Position numbers and translations under genes: made by a program
Part shown: positions 7,033 to 12,801 of the stretch, one piece after another
Layout of the letters: each line of letters begins with the position of its first letter
How positions within the stretch are numbered: position 1 is the stretch's first letter
Notes under the pieces: generated by a model
The model's input: the letters and a program-made list of their open reading frames with translations, nothing else
Told to the model about the DNA's origin: nothing
Database searches by the model: none
Source of the DNA: Campylobacterota bacterium
GTDB taxonomy: Bacteria; Campylobacterota; Campylobacteria; Campylobacterales; Sulfurovaceae
Assembly (NCBI GenBank): GCA_013153345.1
Contig: JAADEQ010000097.1
Coordinates: 1-12,801, forward strand
Direction of reading: 5' to 3'
DNA: 12,801 nucleotides

Positions 7033-8928
7033 TTATTTAATCACAACAGATACAACTGCTAATATTGTAATAATAATAAACCCTGCAACCATCCATCTTA
7101 GATAAGTTGATAGGTTACCATTTTGAATCTCTCTACTCTTATCACCTGTTACTTCAATTGCTTTTGCAATTCCATCAACAGTTGCATCAATCATCTCTAA
7201 ATCTATCTCTTTCCAAGCAATATCTGAAAGCTCAGCATATGGCTTTACAATTGCTTTATCATAAAATACTGGAATGTAATATTGATTTTGTAAAAGCTTA
7301 TAGATAAAAGAGTTCTCAATTTTAGGGTCTCTCTTTAGCCCATTTGCATATTTAATATATGCTAATACAATACCTCCAATTGCAATTGCACTAGTTAGTA
7401 AGATTAATATCCAAGCAACATGGTGAGTCTCTTCACTCATCTCATATGGTGGTAAAATTAAGGTTACAAACTCCATAAACTCCTCTTTCCACCAACCAAA
7501 CACAATTGCAAGTACTAATAGCGGTAAAAGAGCAATAAATACCCAATTTGGTGCTTCATGTGGATGGAAACCATACTTTTTATATCTCTCATCACCCTCA
7601 AATACCAAAAATACTTGTCTAAAGCTATAAAATGCAGTAAGACCAGCAGTTAGCCATAATACAAACCAGATTCCATATGTATGCTCATTAAAAGCAACCT
7701 CTAAGATTGTGTCTTTTGAGTAAAATCCTGCAAATGGCCAAATTCCTGCAAGCGCTAATGATGCAACCCCCATATATAAATAGGTCTTTGCCATCACCTT
7801 CTTTAATCCACCCATCTTAAAAATATCTAACTCATCATCCATTGCATGCATAACATTTCCAGCCCCAAGGAATAAAAGAGCCTTAAAGAATGCATGAGCT
7901 GCAAGGTGAAATAGCGCTACCCAATACGCTCCAAGCCCTGCTGCAGCAAACATATATCCAAGCTGAGATAGAGTTGAGTATGCAATAATTCTTTTTAGGT
8001 CTCTATTCACTAGAGCCATCGATGCTGCAAAAATTGCTACAAATGTTCCAAGCACTGCTATAAAATATCCCACATCTGGCACTTGAGAATATAGTGGATT
8101 TGCTCTAATTACCAAATATACTCCAGCTGTAACCATTGTCGCTGCGTGAATTAGTGCTGAAACTGGAGTTGGTCCCTCCATCGCATCTGCAAGCCAAGTA
8201 TGAAGTGGAAATTGAGCCGATTTTCCCATTGCTCCAATAAAAAGAGCAATCGCAGCTGCAACCATCAATCCACCACTTAACTTATCTAAGTTTGCAAATA
8301 CCTCTGAGTATGTTAAAGTTCCAAGATTCCAATATAAAATAAAGATACCAACCAAAAGCCCAAGGTCAGCAATTCTATTCATAATAAATGCTTCATTTGC
8401 TGCCCATGAAGGAGAGATTGATGGATTAACCTCTCTTGGCTGGTCTGGCTTATAGTACCAAAATCCAACCAAAAGCCATGAACAAACTCCAACTCCTTCC
8501 CATCCAATAAATAGACCAAGGAAGTTATCACTCATAACTAACACGAGCATTGAGAATACAAATGCTGAGAGGTATGAGAAGAATCTATTAAACCCCTCAT
8601 CATGCTCCATATAGTAGTTTGAGTAGACATGCACCACTGCTGAAACCAAGGTTACTACAACCATCATAACTGCAGTTACTTGGTCTACCATAAAACCAAA
8701 CTTAACATCCATATCACCAACAACAATCCAATCCATTAAGTTAGCTGTAACTACTGCTCCACCACTTAATAGATGTGAAAGAAGCGCACTTGAGGCTAAA
8801 AATGAGATTATAATTAATAAAGAAGCTACAATTCCAACTAGCTGCATCTTCTTTCTTTGCGCAAAAATAGCTGCAAAAAGCGAGCTAACTAATGGAGCAA
8901 ATAGTGCTATATATAATAACTTCTCCAT
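7033..8928 (-). CDS. nuoL: NADH-quinone oxidoreductase subunit L
   Basis: The distal antiporter-like subunit of complex I, whose long lateral helix runs along the membrane arm. The 631 residues match the family. Visible residues: Glu144 in GWEGVGVCSWLLVGFWY, Lys236 in GAMGKSAQFPLHTWLADAMEG, the HAATMVTAGVYL block at about 261-272, and His341, His345 and Lys349 in HLAAHAFFKALLFLGAG. The C-terminal region (about 530-605) is amphipathic and charged, as expected for the lateral helix, and is followed by a final membrane anchor. Its ATG lies three nt after the nuoK stop, with AAAGGG as ribosome binding site. Confidence 0.97.
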   Translation of the reverse strand: MEKLLYIALFAPLVSSLFAAIFAQRKKMQLVGIVASLLIIISFLASSALLSHLLSGGAVVTANLMDWIVVGDMDVKFGFMVDQVTAVMMVVVTLVSAVVHVYSNYYMEHDEGFNRFFSYLSAFVFSMLVLVMSDNFLGLFIGWEGVGVCSWLLVGFWYYKPDQPREVNPSISPSWAANEAFIMNRIADLGLLVGIFILYWNLGTLTYSEVFANLDKLSGGLMVAAAIALFIGAMGKSAQFPLHTWLADAMEGPTPVSALIHAATMVTAGVYLVIRANPLYSQVPDVGYFIAVLGTFVAIFAASMALVNRDLKRIIAYSTLSQLGYMFAAAGLGAYWVALFHLAAHAFFKALLFLGAGNVMHAMDDELDIFKMGGLKKVMAKTYLYMGVASLALAGIWPFAGFYSKDTILEVAFNEHTYGIWFVLWLTAGLTAFYSFRQVFLVFEGDERYKKYGFHPHEAPNWVFIALLPLLVLAIVFGWWKEEFMEFVTLILPPYEMSEETHHVAWILILLTSAIAIGGIVLAYIKYANGLKRDPKIENSFIYKLLQNQYYIPVFYDKAIVKPYAELSDIAWKEIDLEMIDATVDGIAKAIEVTGDKSREIQNGNLSTYLRWMVAGFIIITILAVVSVVIK

Positions 8929-8931
8929 ACC

Positions 8932-9237
8932 CTACCCTTTTAATAAAGTTAAATTGTCTAAATCTAAAGTGCCTTGTTTTTTGTAGACTAAAATCAATAG
9001 CCCAAGTCCAACTGCCACTTCACTAGCTGCTATTGCCATAATAAAAAGAGCAAAAAGCTGTCCTGTTAAATCCCCTATATAGGAAGATAGTGCCACTAAA
9101 GCTACATTTGCTGCATTTAACATAATTTCAGTTGCAAAAAATAGCATTAAAAGATTTTTTCTTCTAATTACACCAATCATTCCAATTACAAATAAAATTA
9201 CTGATAAAATCAGATAGTGGGTAAGTGTTAAACTCAT
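8932..9237 (-). CDS. nuoK: NADH-quinone oxidoreductase subunit K
   Basis: Small three-helix complex I membrane subunit, homologous to MrpC, on the proton path between the quinone site and the antiporter subunits. The 101 residues are the standard length. The two conserved membrane glutamates are present: Glu37 in ATEIMLNAANVA and Glu73 in ASEVAVGLGLLILVY (equivalents of E. coli Glu36 and Glu72). The start overlaps the nuoJ stop by four bases (ATGA), and AAAGGAG sits a few bases upstream, indicating translational coupling. Confidence 0.97.
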   Translation of the reverse strand: MSLTLTHYLILSVILFVIGMIGVIRRKNLLMLFFATEIMLNAANVALVALSSYIGDLTGQLFALFIMAIAASEVAVGLGLLILVYKKQGTLDLDNLTLLKG

Positions 9238-9797
9238 TTTTGCTCCTTTAGCTCACTAGCTTCATCAACCAAATCATCTTCACTCTCACTTAAACTAACA
9301 TCCATCTTTTTACCTGCTAATATAATTCCTGCAATCATTGCAACCAAAAGCATTACTGCAGCAACTTCAAAAGGAATTAAATATTTAGTAAACAAAACCT
9401 CTCCAATAACATGAGGATTATCAGCTCCAGGAGTTCCAGTAACTAAAGCTTTTATATTTCTTCCAATTTGTGGCGCTGAAAATATAACTACTAAAATAAC
9501 AGCACTTGCTCCACTAAGTAAAAAGATAGTTTTTGCAGAAGGATTTTTCTCTTTTACATCCTTAGTTGCATCAAAAAACATCATACCAAATGCATAAAGA
9601 GCCATTACTGCTCCAGAATAGACTACAAGCTGAACAGCTCCTAAAAAGTCTGCTCCAAGCACAAAAAATATTCCAGAAATAAGCACCATCCCAGCTGCAA
9701 GTGAGCTCATCGCATAAAGGGCATTCTTACTAAAAACAGTTACCAAAAAGAGAGCAGTAATTAAGACTGCAAAGACATAAAATGCTATAGCTTCCAT
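9234..9797 (-). CDS. nuoJ: NADH-quinone oxidoreductase subunit J
   Basis: Membrane subunit of complex I with five predicted transmembrane helices; its third helix carries the pi-bulge linked to conformational coupling. The conserved block GAVQLVVYSGAVMALYAFGMM lies at residues 53-73. A later family block, GEVLFTKYLIPFEVAAVMLLVAM, spans about 132-154. The C-terminal 25 residues are acidic and soluble. The gene starts nine nt after the nuoI stop, with TAAGGAG (stop codon plus ribosome site) ahead, and overlaps nuoK by four bases. Confidence 0.95.
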   Translation of the reverse strand: MEAIAFYVFAVLITALFLVTVFSKNALYAMSSLAAGMVLISGIFFVLGADFLGAVQLVVYSGAVMALYAFGMMFFDATKDVKEKNPSAKTIFLLSGASAVILVVIFSAPQIGRNIKALVTGTPGADNPHVIGEVLFTKYLIPFEVAAVMLLVAMIAGIILAGKKMDVSLSESEDDLVDEASELKEQK

Positions 9798-9806
9798 TCT
9801 TTCTCC

Positions 9807-10427
9807 TTAATATGCAAGCGGTGTTTTTTTAATATTCTCATCAGCATTAGGTGATGGTGCACCAAATCCTGGATACTCTTTTTGGTTTTTAAGCTGGTCA
9901 ATTGGAGTTAACATATCTTCAAATAGCGCATATGAAGCTCTTTGCTCAGTTGCAACCTCATATCTTTGACCATGCACAATTGCAAGCTCTGGACAAACCT
10001 CCGCACAATATCCACAAAAGATACATCTACCAAAGTTAATTGTATACTCAACAACCTCTTTTCTTTGGTTCTCATCATATCTTGTATCCATTCTAATACA
10101 ATCTGAGATACAAATCTTCTCACAAAGCCCACACCCAATACATCTATAGTGTCCACTCTCAAGAAGTCTTAACATCTGATGTATTGCTCTAAAGCGTGGA
10201 GAGATTGGAAGTTTCTCCAATGGATATTTAACAGTGTGCATCTCTCCAAAAAATAGAGCTTTAATCATCTCTCTAAATGTAACTTTTAACCCAACAAATA
10301 GCTCTAACTTAAAAGTTCTTCTTAAAAACCTCTTAAATTTACCCATCTTTGTTGTTGGAGTTGGCTCAAGCTTCAAAAACCTATAGTGCTGCACCCCAAC
10401 ATTTCTATCTTTAAAATTCTCAATCAT
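9807..10427 (-). CDS. nuoI: NADH-quinone oxidoreductase subunit I, two [4Fe-4S] ferredoxin-type subunit
   Basis: Carries clusters N6a and N6b, which pass electrons from NuoG towards the terminal cluster N2 near the quinone. In the 206 residues, Cys96, 99, 102 and 106 form the first C-x2-C-x2-C-x3-C motif and Cys135, 138, 141 and 145 the second; by family rules Cys106 and Cys145 swap between clusters. The first motif ends CI rather than the usual CP. The N-terminal region before the motifs (about 95 residues) is basic, fitting its contact with the membrane arm. The gene starts nine nt after the nuoH stop, again with TAAGGAG. Confidence 0.97.
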   Translation of the reverse strand: MIENFKDRNVGVQHYRFLKLEPTPTTKMGKFKRFLRRTFKLELFVGLKVTFREMIKALFFGEMHTVKYPLEKLPISPRFRAIHQMLRLLESGHYRCIGCGLCEKICISDCIRMDTRYDENQRKEVVEYTINFGRCIFCGYCAEVCPELAIVHGQRYEVATEQRASYALFEDMLTPIDQLKNQKEYPGFGAPSPNADENIKKTPLAY

Positions 10428-10436
10428 CTTCTCTCC

Positions 10437-11429
10437 TTACACCATCAAAACTATACCAGTAATTAAGATATTAATAACTGCAATTGGCATCAATACTTTC
10501 CAACAAAGCCACATCAACTGGTCTGGTCTAACATGAGGCCAAGATGCTCTAACCCAAAGCATTAGGAAAAATAGAAATGATACTTTTAAAATAATTGCAA
10601 TTCCTCCTGGAATAAAGCCCATTGGATTAAAACCACCAAGAAAAACTAATGATGCTAAAAATCCAATTGTAATCATATTTGTATATTCACCAATAAAAAA
10701 CATACCCCATCTCATTCCTGAATATTCAGTTGCATAACCTGAAATAATTTCAGCCTCATGCTCTAGCAAATCAAATGGAGTTCTATTTGTCTCAGCAAAT
10801 CCCGAGATTAAAAATAAAATAAAAGCAACTGGCTGGCTCCATACAATCCAGTTCCCAATTCCACCAGCTTGATAGTTATTAAAATCAATCAAAGATAAAG
10901 AACCCACCATCATAACTGGTGCAAGGAGTGAAAGTCCAGTAACTACCTCATAACTTAAAAACTGAATTGCAGTTCTTGCACTTCCAATTAGACCCCACTT
11001 ATTATCTTGAGCCATACCAGCAAGCAGTGGTCCATAAAGTCCAAGCCCCATCATCGCAATTACAAATAAAAGCCCAATATTTAAATCTGAAACTATTGGT
11101 TGAACCTTAATTCCAAAAATCTCAAACTCTGGAAAGAGAGGAACTGCTGCTAAAGCAATAAATGCAGTTGCAGCAGTAATGATTGGAGCAACCATAAAAA
11201 TAATTCTATTTGCCCCTTGCGGAATAAAATCCTCTTTTGTAAAGAGCTTAATACCATCAGCTGCAATTTGTAAAAGCCCATATGGTCCAACATGTGTTGG
11301 TCCAAGCCTTCTTTGCATAAATGCTAAGATTTTTCTCTCAATATAGGTTCCAAACCCAGCAAGAGCAGAAATTATAGCAAGTACCAAAATTGCTTTAATT
11401 ATTGTTCCAATTATATATCCATCCATCAC
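10437..11429 (-). CDS. nuoH: NADH-quinone oxidoreductase subunit H
   Basis: Membrane subunit that forms most of the quinone-binding chamber at the junction with the peripheral arm. The 330 residues show the family hallmarks: YIERKILAFMQRRLGP at 29-44, GLLQIAADGIKLFTKED at 51-67, the TNRTPFDLLEHEAEIISGY loop at 214-232, and ATEYSGMRWGMFFIGEY at 233-249. Two starts are possible: GTG directly after the nuoG stop (11429) or ATG one codon later (11426). With AAAGG upstream, the spacing is 5 nt to the GTG and 8 nt to the ATG. The ATG is the likelier start, so the true protein is probably 329 residues. Confidence 0.97.
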   Translation of the reverse strand: MMDGYIIGTIIKAILVLAIISALAGFGTYIERKILAFMQRRLGPTHVGPYGLLQIAADGIKLFTKEDFIPQGANRIIFMVAPIITAATAFIALAAVPLFPEFEIFGIKVQPIVSDLNIGLLFVIAMMGLGLYGPLLAGMAQDNKWGLIGSARTAIQFLSYEVVTGLSLLAPVMMVGSLSLIDFNNYQAGGIGNWIVWSQPVAFILFLISGFAETNRTPFDLLEHEAEIISGYATEYSGMRWGMFFIGEYTNMITIGFLASLVFLGGFNPMGFIPGGIAIILKVSFLFFLMLWVRASWPHVRPDQLMWLCWKVLMPIAVINILITGIVLMV

Positions 11430-12801
11430 CTACACCTTTTTGATAGTTACTTTTGCATATCTATTTTTCCCAAAAATATCATAGATACGCATATTTGATT
11501 TAAAGTCAGGAATCTCAACAATATCCCCACTCATTCTATCATCCTCAATAACCTCAAGCTCAAGCTCTTTCCCATTTTCAAACTTAACTACTACCCTATC
11601 TCCAAGCTCTTTTGCTCTATCAGAAGATGCATATACTCCAAACTTTTCAAAAATTTGATGAGCTTTATTGGTAAAATCATTAAATTGACGTTGAGGATTA
11701 CATCTATAAGCAATCTCTCCTTCTAATGGATTATTGCTAAAATCCTCAATCTCAATTCCTTTCTTTTCAACATCTAGATTTGCTAGGATATAACCGCGAT
11801 TCTCTTTTTGGTCATTTGTAAACTCATTTGGTAAATCATCAAAATTTACAACTTGAAAACCTCTATTTGTTGGAAGTTTTGGTGTCCAATCAATGGTATA
11901 TTGGTTATTAAATCCAAGCTCATTTAAGATATCATTTAGCTCATATCCATCAAAATCAAGCGCCGCATTTAGTGGAACTACTCTTTTATTCATATTTGTC
12001 ATTGTTCCTTCTTGCTGATTCATTGCAGGAATATTAAAATCTCCATCTCCAAGCGCTGAAATCTTATAATCGCCTGGCTCATTATATCCAACAACAAACC
12101 CATCTTCCTCCTCATCCAAATCACAAATGAGTGCAACTCCAAGCGCATTTGATTTTGGCGGGATAAAAGCAATTTTAAAATCGCTACTCTCTTCTAAAAG
12201 AGCAACTAAATTTGCAAGATTTTTTGCTTTTGGATGGAAATAAAAATCCTCTCCAACCATTAATCCAAACTGCTCTTTTTTCTTTAGCATCTTCTCAAGC
12301 TCTTCATCAAAATTCTCAACATCTCCACCAAGACGCTCAACTAAAAGATTTGCCTCATACTCAACCTCTTCTTTTATGGTTTTTGGAACTTTTTTCTTAA
12401 CCTCTTTTTTATTGCCATCTTTATCTTCAACAACTTCAACTACCTCCTCCATTACCTTTTTAGAGATAGTCTTCTTTCTTTTCTCTTTAAATTTTTTTAA
12501 CTTATCTTTAATCTCTTTTGGCAACTTATCTTTATTAGCAAATATATCTAAAAGTAGTAGCATAACATACTCTTCATCGCCTGGCTTATGGTTAAAAATT
12601 GAAACTGACTTTCCAAAAGTTGGAACTAAATTATCGCCAACTGGATGAAAATAAAGCCCTGCTCCCTTATTTAGCTTTTGAATATTATTAAAAATATACC
12701 TTGCTGCAGGATTATCATTTCTTAGCTTTACTCCAGCACTAACTATAAAATCACAACTTCTTAACTCCTCAACTGCATTTGGATATAGCATCTTTCCAGT
12801 A
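11430..12801 (-). CDS. nuoG: NADH-quinone oxidoreductase subunit G, C-terminal part (cut by window edge)
   Basis: The large iron-sulfur subunit of complex I; its C-terminal half is a molybdopterin-oxidoreductase-like fold without catalytic molybdenum. The frame stays open to the window edge (457 complete codons), so the ATG at 12791 is internal and not the start; the N-terminal cluster-binding domain lies outside. The block with QQEGTMTNMNKRVVPLN (residues about 259-275 counted from that Met) matches the family segment EGTFxNxxxRV, and the final 60 or so residues look like the C-terminal beta domain. Between about 86 and 150 lies a very Lys/Glu-rich stretch with a predicted turn at DKDGNKK, probably a lineage insertion. 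The overall sequence is divergent. Its stop directly precedes nuoH. The missing upstream part decides whether NuoE/NuoF are present or replaced. Confidence 0.85.
   Translation of the reverse strand, partial: TGKMLYPNAVEELRSCDFIVSAGVKLRNDNPAARYIFNNIQKLNKGAGLYFHPVGDNLVPTFGKSVSIFNHKPGDEEYVMLLLLDIFANKDKLPKEIKDKLKKFKEKRKKTISKKVMEEVVEVVEDKDGNKKEVKKKVPKTIKEEVEYEANLLVERLGGDVENFDEELEKMLKKKEQFGLMVGEDFYFHPKAKNLANLVALLEESSDFKIAFIPPKSNALGVALICDLDEEEDGFVVGYNEPGDYKISALGDGDFNIPAMNQQEGTMTNMNKRVVPLNAALDFDGYELNDILNELGFNNQYTIDWTPKLPTNRGFQVVNFDDLPNEFTNDQKENRGYILANLDVEKKGIEIEDFSNNPLEGEIAYRCNPQRQFNDFTNKAHQIFEKFGVYASSDRAKELGDRVVVKFENGKELELEVIEDDRMSGDIVEIPDFKSNMRIYDIFGKNRYAKVTIKKV

Noticed and set aside
12376..12648. 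Plus-strand Ser/Phe/Leu-rich open frame resembling a membrane protein
   Set aside because: It is the complement of the Lys/Glu-rich stretch of nuoG; the hydrophobic look is the expected mirror of that composition.
12789..12791. ATG as start codon of nuoG
   Set aside because: The frame remains open to the window edge and the following residues are mid-domain NuoG sequence, so this Met is internal.

Overview
The window looks like chromosomal DNA from an AT-rich member of the Campylobacterota (former Epsilonproteobacteria). The evidence is the low-GC codon use, T-rich sequence ahead of TATAAT-type -10 boxes, the Asn-rich TilS motif around AHQLND, the ispA-tkt pairing, and a full set of complex I membrane subunits. 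I cannot name a genus from the sequence alone. Every gene is on the minus strand except one small gene, and the genes are described below in their direction of transcription (right to left).

Right part (about 3995-12801): the distal portion of a 14-gene-type NADH-quinone oxidoreductase (complex I) operon, in the order nuoG (C-terminal part only, cut by the window edge), nuoH, nuoI, nuoJ, nuoK, nuoL, nuoM, nuoN. Junctions are tight, from a 4-nt overlap to 9-nt gaps, and three of them share a fused stop/Shine-Dalgarno layout, TAAGGAG. Together these genes encode one iron-sulfur subunit (NuoI), part of another (NuoG), the quinone-site subunit NuoH, and the proton-pumping arm (J, K, L, M, N). The catalytic Lys/Glu residues of the antiporter-like subunits are visible. 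A 12-bp hairpin followed on the minus strand by a T-tract ends the operon right at the nuoN stop.

Middle (3609-3970): a short divergent promoter region drives ispA leftward and, rightward, a small exported cysteine-rich protein. The small protein has six cysteines in its mature part, spaced as in a Kazal-type protease-inhibitor domain. It converges on nuoN and shares the terminator hairpin. It is the most unusual gene in the window.

Left part (1-3608): ispA (polyprenyl diphosphate synthase) and tkt (transketolase) abut as TAG-ATG and form a translationally coupled pair. A 240-bp AT-rich intergenic region follows, and then the start of tilS (tRNA-Ile lysidine synthetase), cut by the left edge. 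The intergenic region holds two perfect hairpins and a larger imperfect inverted repeat (about 577-740).

Most of the window is ordinary housekeeping and energy metabolism. I see no mobile element, CRISPR array, rRNA or tRNA, and no clear new multi-gene system. The items worth a second look are the Kazal-like protein, the nested palindrome between tkt and tilS, and the highly charged insertion in NuoG.
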